From the NCBI GenBank assembly GCA_002694465.1, contig NZMG01000054.1, positions 1 through 64,000 on the forward strand: a DNA stretch of 64,000 nt. Reading direction: 5' to 3'. The notes below the pieces were generated by a model. It was not told where the DNA came from, searched no databases, and saw only the letters and a program-made list of their open reading frames with translations. This DNA comes from Flavobacteriaceae bacterium (lineage in GTDB: Bacteria > Bacteroidota > Bacteroidia > Flavobacteriales > Flavobacteriaceae). Below, in pieces: positions 53,765 through 62,678 of the stretch. The position numbers and the translations under genes were made by a program. Positions within the stretch are counted from its first letter, which is position 1. Every line of letters begins with the position of its first letter.

Positions 53765-54100
53765 ATGGAAAATCCTTTTGAAATTATTAATGAAAGATTA
53801 GAGAGAATTGAAAACTTACTACAAAGAATCTGTGCTACTAAAGACACTAAAAATATTGGTGTTATTATCCCTGAAATAATGAATGTAAAAGAAGTTGCGA
53901 ACTATTTAAGCGTTACATCTTCTGCTATTTATAAATATACAAGTGCAAGAGAGATACCACACTCTAAACGTGGTAAACGCTTATATTTTAACAGAGAAGA
54001 AATTAATGCTTGGGTGCTTGAAAACAAACAATTAACCAATAATGATATTGAACGTATGGCTTCTGATTATTTAAGTAAAAGACCTATGAAGTTTAAATGA
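53765..54100 (+). CDS. helix-turn-helix (excisionase/MerR-like HTH_17) protein
   Basis: A 111-residue protein. An N-terminal coiled-coil (NERLERIENLLQRI) is followed by an HTH_17/excisionase-type winged helix (IMNVKEVANYLSVTSSAIYKYTSAREIPHSKRGKRLYFNREEINAWV). Proteins with this layout are standard in Bacteroidota integrative elements, where they regulate excision or mobilisation. No integrase is next to it in this window. Long inverted repeats lie directly downstream and could be its targets. Confidence 0.85.
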   Translation: MENPFEIINERLERIENLLQRICATKDTKNIGVIIPEIMNVKEVANYLSVTSSAIYKYTSAREIPHSKRGKRLYFNREEINAWVLENKQLTNNDIERMASDYLSKRPMKFK

Positions 54101-54157
54101 AATTGCTAATGTTTCTTATGAAGTACTACTGTGAGCGTGGGATATGTCGGATATTTT

Positions 54158-54245
54158 ACATAATACCAGTTATAACTATCGCCCGAAATAATAAAACGCA
54201 CGATAGTGCAACCATAATAGGGAAGTATTATAACTTGTATTATGT
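54158..54245. repeat. nested inverted repeat
   Basis: Outer 17-bp arms at 54158-54174 (ACATAATACCAGTTATA) and 54229-54245 (complement, one mismatch). Inside, ACTATCG (54175-54181) pairs with CGATAGT (54201-54207), and GCAC-GATA-GTGC forms an alternative small hairpin. Located in the 358-bp gene-free stretch 54101-54458. Confidence 0.75.
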
Positions 54246-54259
54246 AACATAGCTTGGGT

Positions 54260-54377
54260 GAGTTTAGGGTTTTTATGATAAAATAGAACGGAATAGCTTA
54301 TTGTGATTTGGTTTGATTTTATGAAAAACCAAATTGCAATATGCTATTACCTTAAAGACCAAAAAAACGCTAAACTT
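54260..54377. repeat. 118-bp imperfect inverted repeat
   Basis: The inner arms (54292-54314 and 54326-54348) are 23 bp with 3 mismatches (AATAGC...ATTTGGTTT and its complement). The outer parts (GAGTTTAGGGTTTTT and complement of AAAAAAACGCTAAACTT) also align with gaps. The centre is a short AT loop near 54315-54325. Confidence 0.75.
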
Positions 54378-54411
54378 GTAAGGTAAGCGGAACAACACAA
54401 AAGACAGAGGG

Positions 54412-54440
54412 TTTTTGCTTTTCGCAAAAAACTGGGTTTT
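54412..54440. terminator. hairpin downstream of the defence operon
   Basis: TTTTTGC-TTTTC-GCAAAAA, a perfect 7-bp stem, 29 bases past the last minus-strand gene of the operon. A-rich and T-rich flanks are weak, so termination is plausible but unproven. Confidence 0.45.
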
Positions 54441-54458
54441 GGGTTGTGGGGAATTAGT

Positions 54459-54827
54459 TTATCCTTTGTAGTCTTCTAATAGCTCTTTCAGTTTTAACTT
54501 TAAATCTTTTGAAATGGGATATTTATTTACTTTTGATAAAATGGATTCTTTTGTTTCGCCTTTTTCAATTAAACCTTTTACTGTGCCTGAATAGATTCTT
54601 TCAAAGCCATATTTAGAAATAGCTCTTGAAACCATAATACTAACACCTAATACACCTAATCCTGCTAACATACCAAGACCAAAACCAATAGTAGACAAAG
54701 CAGCAGTAATAGCAGCAGCTCCAGCATATCCACTTGCAGAAATAGCTACTAACAAAATTAAGCCCGGAACACCAAGACTTATTAAATACTCAATAACTTT
54801 ATCTAATTTTATTACTGGAAATTTCAT
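54459..54827 (-). CDS. Gly/Ala-rich membrane protein at the end of the defence operon
   Basis: A 122-residue protein. A short N-terminal segment leads to one long hydrophobic region (about 12-68) of Gly, Ala, Ile and Leu with small-residue spacing (SASGYAGAAAITAALSTIGFGLGMLAGLGVLGVSIMV), enough for two membrane helices that could pack by glycine zippers. A soluble charged tail follows (YSGTVKGLIEKGETKESILSKVNKYPIS). Its start overlaps the stop of the SF1 helicase gene by one base, so it is translated with it. A membrane-acting effector or anchor is an inference. Confidence 0.75.
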   Translation of the reverse strand: MKFPVIKLDKVIEYLISLGVPGLILLVAISASGYAGAAAITAALSTIGFGLGMLAGLGVLGVSIMVSRAISKYGFERIYSGTVKGLIEKGETKESILSKVNKYPISKDLKLKLKELLEDYKG

Positions 54828-57295
54828 TATATATATTTTATGTAGTGTTGATTATTTGTGGCAAAACTTTGTATAGCTTTTGATAATGGTGATTCTAAAT
54901 GCTCAAGTTCTAAATAACAAGTATCTATTGCCCTTGTAAGTGCCATTAAAACCCAAGTTGCTGCATACATATTTTTTCTTTCTATAGGTGTAAGAAGTAC
55001 ATTTTCAAGTAAGAAATTATCAGCTTCATCTTCGTTGATTTTATTATTGAAAAAATGGTCTAACCCATAGCATAAAACAGACCAAGCTTCAATGCCTCTA
55101 CAAGACTCATAATAAATAGACCTTACGGATAATGAGGCAGGAACACTTTGTTTTCTTTTATCTACATTACCAGTAGTATTCCAAAATCTGAACAAGGCTA
55201 TTTGTTTAGAGGCTTCACTTATTAAATTCCATTCTTCTTTTGTTTTAGATGTATCTTCTTTTATTACATCAAATTCATTTATTTTAATGTTTTTAGCAGC
55301 TTCAAAATCATCAATATCAGACAAATTATCTTCGTTATTTTTTCTTTTGGTAATATCAGAAGGACACAGCAATAATATAGATTCGTATGCCGTACAACCT
55401 TGTCTCTCTCCTAAAGTGTAAAGTTCACGAATAGCATTAACTTTACTTTGTAAATTACCATTGTAATGTTTGTCTATAATAATTTGACCGTGATCTTCTG
55501 TGTCTAAAGGTTCGACACCTAAATCAATTCCGAAAGATTCTGCAATATGGTTAGCCAAATGAGCAATTGCAGGCTTCATACGAAAAGATTTTCTTTTTTT
55601 TAGATAAGTATACATTGGCACTTTTTGAGCTTGTGAGACATCCCATTTACATTCAGTAGAATATCTAATCAATTGCTCTTTATCTCCATTGGCAATAACA
55701 ATATTATTATAGCCAAAAATGGAAAGTAATATATCTTTTTCAAAAGCGTGACAATCTTGCGCCTCATCTAAAAATAACATTCTGCCTTTTCTAAAACCAC
55801 CAATACTTCTTCTAAAACTTGATTTAAGTTTGTTTAAATCATACTTTTTATTATTCAAGTCTTCAAGAAGGCTATCACTTCTTTCAAAGCCAAATACAGG
55901 GGCTAATAAGTCTGGTTTATTAGTAATGTCAAAATCTTTAATGTAACCATCTAAATTACCTATAGCTTGTAAAATTCTTTCCAATACTTTATGGTAGTCT
56001 TCTAAAAATACTTGAGAGTTTAGAAGGTTGTTTACTTGTTCTTGCTTTAGTTTTTTAAACTTTTTAACCCAACCATTTATTGATTTTGAAGACTCAAATC
56101 TTCTGCATTTATGAGTATTAAGAAATCTAATAAAGTCCAAAGCCTCACGTTTTAACCCTTCGTCAAAATCTCTATTAGTTTGAACATACATTTTAATCTT
56201 TTCAATATTTATCTCTGGCTCGATATTATTCTTTTCAATAAAATAGTTTTCAATAACAATTAATCGTTTATCTAAAATTGATACTAATTCAGAAATACGT
56301 TGAGCAGACATTAGTGTTAACACACCCAACTTCTTTGCTAAATTGTAAAAGAATTTATGTAGTGTAAATGTAGTAGTTGACCCTTTTAGACTTCTTCTTT
56401 CTTCACTCAATGTATTTTCAAAACTTCTAATATGTTTTGCAAGGTCATAAACTAATAAATGGTTGTAGGTTAAAAAAGTAGCGTTTTGCCCATTAAGGCT
56501 CAAATTTAGCATCCATTTAAGTAAATCAGATGATTTACCTGTACCAGGTTTGCCTTTAACTTCAACTAATACTTCACCAATTTTATCATACGCCTTTTGA
56601 GAAGCTGCATCAAATTTGTTTTGTATTCTATCTATTTTCTTTTTTGTTAGGTAGCCTAACTCACTATCTTTCGATGCTTGCTCAAATAAATTCCTAATAT
56701 CATTGTCAAAATTCAAGCTATATTTTTTCCAACCAGAATAACCAGAATACTTAACATATTTGTTTAAAGCAATGCATTGCTCCATTAAATCAAACGTAAA
56801 GTTATTTGAGGCTATTAGGTATTTATCTACTTGTATTGTTTTTTTATTTAAAACCCAAAAAACAGGATGTACGGTGATTTTGTTTCTTTCAAATTTACAG
56901 GCTTCAGCAAGATAATTCGTTAAAGCCCATTTCAGTTTTTCAGCATTATCTTTATAGTCGATTATTATGTCATCAACAAGTAATTCTGAATTTGATAATT
57001 CTAAATCGTAGCTTTTATAATCTTTTACTATGGAAACAGCTATTAAGACATTGTGCAAATAAACAAAGTCTTTTTTGGTTTGTATTTTATAATAGCTATT
57101 GTGTATATCTGGGATTCTGATTAATAGAAGGAAATCTATGTTTGCTTGAGAATATATAGATACAGGAAAATTATTTAGTATTACCACCTCAACCTTTTTG
57201 CAAGTTCCTTGTAATTTTTCAATTATAGATTGTTTAAGCAAATCATAATCTAAATTGACGTTAGAACCGTTTATTTTAGTAAAGGTAATTTCCAT
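54827..57295 (-). CDS. SF1 helicase (UvrD/PcrA-like) with N-terminal unknown domain
   Basis: An 822-residue protein. Residues 1-230 are a separate domain (with ANIDFLLLIRIPDIHNSYYKIQTKKDF) that vaguely recalls nuclease-related (NERD-like) folds, unconfirmed. The SF1 motor follows: Walker A GKPGTGKS (K254), motif Ia TFLTYNHLLVYDL, Walker B MLFLDEAQDC (510-514), motif III IVIANGDKEQLI, motif IV-like KKRKSFR, and C-terminal VLMALTRAIDTCYLEL in place of motif VI. It starts 5 bases past the SNF2 gene's stop. It is probably a DNA helicase or ATP-driven sensor of the defence operon. Confidence 0.82.
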   Translation of the reverse strand: MEITFTKINGSNVNLDYDLLKQSIIEKLQGTCKKVEVVILNNFPVSIYSQANIDFLLLIRIPDIHNSYYKIQTKKDFVYLHNVLIAVSIVKDYKSYDLELSNSELLVDDIIIDYKDNAEKLKWALTNYLAEACKFERNKITVHPVFWVLNKKTIQVDKYLIASNNFTFDLMEQCIALNKYVKYSGYSGWKKYSLNFDNDIRNLFEQASKDSELGYLTKKKIDRIQNKFDAASQKAYDKIGEVLVEVKGKPGTGKSSDLLKWMLNLSLNGQNATFLTYNHLLVYDLAKHIRSFENTLSEERRSLKGSTTTFTLHKFFYNLAKKLGVLTLMSAQRISELVSILDKRLIVIENYFIEKNNIEPEINIEKIKMYVQTNRDFDEGLKREALDFIRFLNTHKCRRFESSKSINGWVKKFKKLKQEQVNNLLNSQVFLEDYHKVLERILQAIGNLDGYIKDFDITNKPDLLAPVFGFERSDSLLEDLNNKKYDLNKLKSSFRRSIGGFRKGRMLFLDEAQDCHAFEKDILLSIFGYNNIVIANGDKEQLIRYSTECKWDVSQAQKVPMYTYLKKRKSFRMKPAIAHLANHIAESFGIDLGVEPLDTEDHGQIIIDKHYNGNLQSKVNAIRELYTLGERQGCTAYESILLLCPSDITKRKNNEDNLSDIDDFEAAKNIKINEFDVIKEDTSKTKEEWNLISEASKQIALFRFWNTTGNVDKRKQSVPASLSVRSIYYESCRGIEAWSVLCYGLDHFFNNKINEDEADNFLLENVLLTPIERKNMYAATWVLMALTRAIDTCYLELEHLESPLSKAIQSFATNNQHYIKYI

Positions 57296-57300
57296 CAGTT

Positions 57301-60300
57301 TTATTCTTCAAGGTTATTAAAATTACCAACTGCTATAATTACATCATTTTCAATCTTTCCAGCTCTTTTTAAAATGATTTTTAAATAATCATCTCCAAGT
57401 CTTCGGCGTAACTGTTTTATGTTTTCAATAAGTTCATTATGTGCATCTTTCTTCTCTGATAGTTTTAATTGACGTAAGGTATATTTTGGCAGTGTCTTAT
57501 ATTTATTAATATCAATCAATAGGGTGTCTATAAAGGAAACTAACTCTTGGTCTAAATCATCACTTTTTTGTTTCAATAATGATTTAAGTGCGATTTTGGC
57601 CTTGTTTTCCAAAGCTACTTCTGTGCGACCTGTTTTATGTCTTGGTTTAAACGTTTTTATTTCTTCATATGAGTTCCAAAAGACACTGTTTAGAGGCAAT
57701 CGTTTTTCATCCAAATTACATTTAACAACCTCAACTAATTCTTCAAATGTTTTTTCTTCGGGTTTATCGTTTGGCTTTTCGTTTTCATATTGATGAACAA
57801 TAGAGAATAATGCCATACCTTTTTTTCTTAATACAACCACATTATTTTCAGAATAAGCTTTAGCTGTTTTAACACGATTTGGCAAATCTTTAATTTTCTT
57901 AATAATGTCTGGATGGTTGTTTAAAATCTCATTGTAATCGTTACGGATAATGGTACTAGTGCTTAATTCGTCTCCATCCTCTGGATTGGTAGAAATTTTA
58001 CTAAATAAACCACTTGGTGTTGGTTCTTCATCTGCATCAAATATTTTAGCATCTTCCCCTAATGCACTATGGATTAAAAACATTTTTTGTTGTGCTATTT
58101 CTCTACTTTTTACAATATCTGCTCCTTGATCTGTGGGAAAAAAATTATAAATATAAAGCTCATCAAATACTTTAGCACTCATTCTATTAATACGACCTAC
58201 ACGCTGTATAACCCTTGTTGGATTCCAAGGAATATCGTAATTTATAATTAATCCAGCTCTATTAAGATTAAAACCTTCTGATAGTTTATCGCTTGTTATC
58301 AACACATCGAAATCGTCTTCAGGATTCTTGTCTTTTGCATTAAAATTGGAATTTAATGTTTTTGAGAATTTTCTGGTTATACCACCATCACAAAACAATG
58401 CTCTACCCAATAATTCTTTTTCAAAATAGCTTTTCAAATGCCTTACAGTATCGGTGTATTCCGTAAATAGAATAACCTTTCGTTTTGTTTCGGCTTTTTG
58501 ATTTAATATATCTTTTATGGTTTGAAGTACAGAAACCCTTTTAGGGTCATTTTTGACGATATTTAGGTCTTTAATTTCTTGTTCAATAGCTTCAAATAAT
58601 CTGATGTCACTTTTAATGTCCTCTAAAAATTTATCTTTTAAATGAAATTTATCTATTTCATAAATTTTGGTGTGTTTAGGGGTCGTTTTATTTTTTGCAT
58701 TTCGCTCAAATTCTTCTAAAGCTTCTTTTATAGCTTCATAAGTGAAATCATCTGCACCATCCGTATCGTCATAAATATTCTCAATTACCTTACGGTCTAA
58801 TACGTATTTACCAGAATGCTCAACAAAAGACAATACCATTCTATTGGTCTTTAAAAAGCGTTGAATACTTTTATGGAATGCACCAAAAGAACTTTCAAAA
58901 CGCTTTACCAATAAACGCCTCATAAAGTCGTATAAGTTGCGTTGCTGTTGGAACGCTCTGTTATCGTCTTCGTTTAGTTTGTCTTCGTCTTTAGGTGGGT
59001 TTTCATATTCAAAAGGCTTATAAATAGCACCGTGAAAGTTACCGTTCTCACTAAAATAGTCCTGAATAATTCTATTGTAAAACTCTGATTGTGCTAGCGA
59101 TAGTTCATAAAATTGCTCTTCTGGGTCTTTGACTTCTGATAAGTTGGCTATTTCCTTTTTATACTCAAAATCTGTTTTAAGGTCTAAACGGTTTCTACGA
59201 ATTACTACAGGCGTGATTACATTTTTAATTTCATTAGCCATTGAATTAACATTCCCTCGAACAATTTGAATATCTATTGGTAAAGGCAAACCAAACATTT
59301 TTTCATAATCCCTTTCGGCTTTTCTTCGCTTATCTGGATTATTAGAGTTGTGGTTTTTTATAATATTAGATAAACGTTTGAATCTATAATTGTAGGCGTT
59401 AAAACGTCCTTCCAAGTCCATTTCAATAGTAATACCTGATTGACCAGGAACAATAAATAATTTTAATAGCGAGAAAATATCAGCAGGCGAATTATTAAAC
59501 GGTGTCGCACTTAATAAAATAACTTGTTTTCCTCTACAAACATCCATTAAGCCTTGGTATGCTGCGGTATCTTGGTTTCTAAACTTATGCGCTTCGTCAA
59601 TGATAACCACTTCATAACCTTGATGGTTTTCGGAAAGGTTTTCTGCCAAAGTTTCCATATCACCAGAACTGTACACATCCCAACTATACAATTTAAACCT
59701 ATTAATGTATTCATACCAACCCGAGCTTTCCTTTTTGCTACCCACTAATCCTGGTGGGCATAAAATCAGCCCTCTTTTGTTAAGTTGATTGGCTATTAAA
59801 GATGCAATAACCGACTTTCCTAATCCTACAACGTCTGCTATAATCACACCGTTATAGGTGTCAATCACATTTAGAGCTTGGTTAACTGCATCTAATTGGT
59901 ATTGGTATTTCTCGAAACCATTATCTTCCAACAATCTATCAATAGCATCATTAATACGTTTGGCTTCTTGTAATTCTATATAGGTCTTTAAGATTAAAGC
60001 ATAGGCTTCAAAAGGTGTAATTAAAGAGGCTTGACTTTTATTTTTTAGAAAATCGATAATAATTTTTGTGCCATTTTCGGCTTCTGTAATGGGTACAGCC
60101 ACTTCCCAAAGGTCATCAAAATAGGCTTCGGCACTTTCAAAACCATAGTCTTTTATCTCTACATTAAATTCTTCTTGACCGTGAAGTCCTGCTTTGGTTA
60201 AATTACTACTTCCTGTAATAAATTCGCCTTTGACGTTGAATAAATCTTGATATTTATTGTCTAACTGAAATAAGTAAACTTTGGCGTGATTGGGATTGAG

Positions 60301-60687
60301 TGTTTTTCTAATAATTAATCTGCCTTCATCCAATAGCTGGATAAAGAATGCTATTTGATTATAAAAGGCTTCGTTATCCATTTCGGCATTATTTATAGCG
60401 AAACCCATAGATTTCATAAAATGCGCAAAATGTTCTTCTTGACTTAAACTATCGTCTTGTAAGCCTACTTCAACAATGGTACTTAAATATTTATCTACTT
60501 GAAGACCTACTAATATTTTTAATGATACTTGATTGTTGTCTTGAAGATTTTTATAGATTTCTTGCCAACCCGAGAAATAAAAAAAGCCTACCAAAAATTT
60601 TAATTCCTGACTTGCTGAAATTAGTTTCTCTAATCGTTTTTTTAGTGTAGCGTTATCTTGACTATTGGTTATAAAGTTTTTACTCAT
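57301..60687 (-). CDS. PLD-nuclease / SNF2-type helicase fusion
   Basis: An 1128-residue protein. The N-terminal phospholipase D-like domain has one HKD motif (H134, K136 in NHAKVYLF, GSSN 159-162). The SF2/SNF2 motor: Walker A ADVVGLGKS (K291), DEAH box VVIIDEAHKFRN (364-367), motif III LLSATPFNN (393-395), helicase C domain with LFTEYTDTVRHLKSYF, TSDKLSEGFNLNRAGLIINYDIPWNPTRV and arginine-finger motif VIQRVGRINRM. The long C-terminus (about 880-1128) is unknown. The architecture suits a restriction-type translocase that nicks or cuts DNA. It abuts the AbiEii-like gene with no spacer. Confidence 0.92.
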   Translation of the reverse strand: MSKNFITNSQDNATLKKRLEKLISASQELKFLVGFFYFSGWQEIYKNLQDNNQVSLKILVGLQVDKYLSTIVEVGLQDDSLSQEEHFAHFMKSMGFAINNAEMDNEAFYNQIAFFIQLLDEGRLIIRKTLNPNHAKVYLFQLDNKYQDLFNVKGEFITGSSNLTKAGLHGQEEFNVEIKDYGFESAEAYFDDLWEVAVPITEAENGTKIIIDFLKNKSQASLITPFEAYALILKTYIELQEAKRINDAIDRLLEDNGFEKYQYQLDAVNQALNVIDTYNGVIIADVVGLGKSVIASLIANQLNKRGLILCPPGLVGSKKESSGWYEYINRFKLYSWDVYSSGDMETLAENLSENHQGYEVVIIDEAHKFRNQDTAAYQGLMDVCRGKQVILLSATPFNNSPADIFSLLKLFIVPGQSGITIEMDLEGRFNAYNYRFKRLSNIIKNHNSNNPDKRRKAERDYEKMFGLPLPIDIQIVRGNVNSMANEIKNVITPVVIRRNRLDLKTDFEYKKEIANLSEVKDPEEQFYELSLAQSEFYNRIIQDYFSENGNFHGAIYKPFEYENPPKDEDKLNEDDNRAFQQQRNLYDFMRRLLVKRFESSFGAFHKSIQRFLKTNRMVLSFVEHSGKYVLDRKVIENIYDDTDGADDFTYEAIKEALEEFERNAKNKTTPKHTKIYEIDKFHLKDKFLEDIKSDIRLFEAIEQEIKDLNIVKNDPKRVSVLQTIKDILNQKAETKRKVILFTEYTDTVRHLKSYFEKELLGRALFCDGGITRKFSKTLNSNFNAKDKNPEDDFDVLITSDKLSEGFNLNRAGLIINYDIPWNPTRVIQRVGRINRMSAKVFDELYIYNFFPTDQGADIVKSREIAQQKMFLIHSALGEDAKIFDADEEPTPSGLFSKISTNPEDGDELSTSTIIRNDYNEILNNHPDIIKKIKDLPNRVKTAKAYSENNVVVLRKKGMALFSIVHQYENEKPNDKPEEKTFEELVEVVKCNLDEKRLPLNSVFWNSYEEIKTFKPRHKTGRTEVALENKAKIALKSLLKQKSDDLDQELVSFIDTLLIDINKYKTLPKYTLRQLKLSEKKDAHNELIENIKQLRRRLGDDYLKIILKRAGKIENDVIIAVGNFNNLEE

Positions 60688-61698
60688 TTATTCAAATTTC
60701 AATGCGTTGTATTCTTGGGTTGCTTGTTTTACGGTTTTCAAAAGGTTTGCAAAATTTGGACTGTCTTCAGGAATCATATTGGTTTGCATCGTTTTATAAT
60801 CGTCTTCCCAAGCTTTTATAAAATTTTCTGGTGGAATAGGATTCAGGTTTGGTGGATATAATGTGTCATAATCTACTCCACGCATCCCGTTAAACCGTTC
60901 TCTATGCTCAATAATAGAAATTATTAGTTCTTGGTCGTATGCTTTATTTTTATGTTCGCTATTGTAGATTTTTGTAATATCGTACAAATGCCTACTTAAA
61001 CGTTCTACTCGTATTTTATCGTTAGGTTTCTTAAACTCTTCGTGCAACAAAAACAATTTTTCTAAATAGGTTCGTTCTGGATTAACACAAGGCACAGTTA
61101 TGGCTGTATCAGCAAATGGACGCTTTGGAAATTGTTCGCCAACAAATGATATGATGTCGCAATTTGTAAAAGGATCTTTTAATGAGCGACTGCCCAATTC
61201 TACTTTTACTCTTGGTAATACATACTCTGAATGCTGTGTAACCGCAGGATAATAGATTAAAATAGATACTGGGTCTTGGTCGCCATCGCCTAAATTTTCA
61301 AAATCGAAGGTTACCTCTGTATAACCTTTTTCATTGAATGCCTTTTGTAAGGCTTCATAAAATGTAGTAGTAACAAACTCAAATGATTTCTCTCTTAATT
61401 TTTTTACTTGTGATTTGCTAATCAAGCCACCATCAAAACCTAAATACTCTCTGTTTAGGGCTAAATCTATATCTTCAGAAAAACGCTGTATTAAATGCCA
61501 CGCTTTACTTAATGACGTACCACCTTTAAATAATAAATGTTCGGCAACCTCTAATTTAGAAAAGATAATATCAAGTGTTTGTGCTACCCACCAATCCTTT
61601 TCTACAGCATATACAGGCAATCCTTTTTGTTGGGCTACCGCAGTAAAAACTTCTACCTTTTCTGTCTCTTTTAATTTATAAAACTCTTGTGCTGCCAT
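60688..61698 (-). CDS. AbiEii/AbiGii-family nucleotidyltransferase toxin-like protein
   Basis: A 336-residue protein with the DNA polymerase-beta-like nucleotidyltransferase core of AbiEii: LLFKGGTSLSKAWHLIQRFSEDIDLAL (GGTS at 59-62; SEDID at 74-78) and the upstream VEKDWWVAQTLD. AbiEii-type toxins add nucleotides to tRNA or other targets and are blocked by AbiEi antitoxins. Here the partner is the DUF6088 protein whose gene stops exactly one base before this start. It is followed directly by the PLD-SNF2 gene, an unusual context. Confidence 0.9.
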   Translation of the reverse strand: MAAQEFYKLKETEKVEVFTAVAQQKGLPVYAVEKDWWVAQTLDIIFSKLEVAEHLLFKGGTSLSKAWHLIQRFSEDIDLALNREYLGFDGGLISKSQVKKLREKSFEFVTTTFYEALQKAFNEKGYTEVTFDFENLGDGDQDPVSILIYYPAVTQHSEYVLPRVKVELGSRSLKDPFTNCDIISFVGEQFPKRPFADTAITVPCVNPERTYLEKLFLLHEEFKKPNDKIRVERLSRHLYDITKIYNSEHKNKAYDQELIISIIEHRERFNGMRGVDYDTLYPPNLNPIPPENFIKAWEDDYKTMQTNMIPEDSPNFANLLKTVKQATQEYNALKFE

Positions 61699-62295
61699 TT
61701 ACAATGCTTTTGCCATTATTTCTGCTATCCATTGTGGTGCTAACCCAATGTCGTGTTTTAAATCCTTACTATCCTCTTTTTGCAACAGCTTGTTTATGGT
61801 TTCCAGCTCGTAGTCTGTTACGTTGTCTTTTCCTATTTCCTTAAGAGCCTGTACTACTAATTTGCTTATCTCACCTTTTAGTGCCAAGTTTTTAGGTGTT
61901 GTTTTTTTAAATTGTATAGTACGATTGCCAATGGTTATTTTTCGTGGTGAACCATCGGTAAGATATACCAATTTTAAAGGTACTTGTGTAGATAACCCTA
62001 ACATATTTTGCGCATAAACGCCTGTAGGTAATATACGTGCCTTATCTCGTTTGGCTATGGCTTTAGCGACTTCTTCGGTAGAAGGTAAAACCTCTTGGTT
62101 AAGTAAGGTGCTAAATGTAGGTTTTGCGTAAATACCACGTGCCAAATTATGTAATAGCCCTTTTTTAACTATACGATGCAATGCTACCTTTACTGCACCA
62201 GGACTGCCATAGTCTTGAAAGTCTTCTGTAAAGACTATAGTACCTTGTTTAAGGCTTTTTATTTTTTGTTCTATTTTATCGTCTGTACTTACCAT
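61699..62295 (-). CDS. DUF6088 protein, AbiEi-like antitoxin
   Basis: A 198-residue protein. The N-terminal half is a winged-helix domain (DYGSPGAVKVALHRIVKKGLLHNLARGIYAKP), as in AbiEi antitoxins. The middle matches the AbiEi C-terminal sensor-like part (RILPTGVYAQNMLGLSTQVPLKLVYLTDGSPRKI; FKKTTPKNLALKGEI). Antitoxins of this class neutralise the nucleotidyltransferase and repress their own promoter. Repeated TTGTAACC elements upstream of the start fit such a binding site. It heads the five-gene operon. Confidence 0.85.
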   Translation of the reverse strand: MVSTDDKIEQKIKSLKQGTIVFTEDFQDYGSPGAVKVALHRIVKKGLLHNLARGIYAKPTFSTLLNQEVLPSTEEVAKAIAKRDKARILPTGVYAQNMLGLSTQVPLKLVYLTDGSPRKITIGNRTIQFKKTTPKNLALKGEISKLVVQALKEIGKDNVTDYELETINKLLQKEDSKDLKHDIGLAPQWIAEIMAKAL

Positions 62296-62312
62296 AGTGT
62301 AAATATAGTAAT

Positions 62313-62364
62313 TTGTAACCTATTTAAAAATATTTGTAACTAAAATATACTAAAAAGGTTACAA
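62313..62364 (-). promoter_or_regulatory. candidate operator of the antitoxin-led operon
   Basis: TTGTAACC (62313-62320) and TTGTAAC (62334-62340), two direct copies 21 bases apart, plus the inverted GGTTACAA (62357-62364). All lie 18-70 bases upstream of the DUF6088 start, overlapping an AT-rich promoter region. A spacing of two helical turns is typical for cooperative repressor binding. Confidence 0.6.
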
Positions 62365-62393
62365 TGTTAGTATTGTGATATAACTAAACTTTG

Positions 62394-62675
62394 CTATTTT
62401 TTATTAATAGCCTTTATATATTTAGAAAGTAAGCGACCACGAAATGAAATGGTTTTACCATTATAATCGTACTTAAAATAATTATAGAGCATAATATCTT
62501 CTTCATCTATTGGTTCATCTTTAAAGCGGTCTATATTAAAATGCTTAAACAGGATGTTTACAAACTTGGTGTCGCTTTTTACAAAAGCCACTTTTTGTAA
62601 GTCTTTATCTAATACCTCTGTTTGTTTTTTTGAAAGGTATTTGCAGACTGCATCATAAACCAACTCTCTAAACAT
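62394..62675 (-). CDS. small hypothetical protein coupled to the methyltransferase
   Basis: A 93-residue soluble, charged protein (FRELVYDAVCKYLSKKQTEVLDKDLQKVAFVKSD ... GRLLSKYIKAINKK). It starts three bases after the methyltransferase stop, so it is co-expressed. No recognised domain; alpha-helical and basic at the C-terminus. It may be a partner or specificity accessory of the methyltransferase; no evidence beyond position. Confidence 0.7.
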   Translation of the reverse strand: MFRELVYDAVCKYLSKKQTEVLDKDLQKVAFVKSDTKFVNILFKHFNIDRFKDEPIDEEDIMLYNYFKYDYNGKTISFRGRLLSKYIKAINKK

Positions 62676-62678
62676 AGG

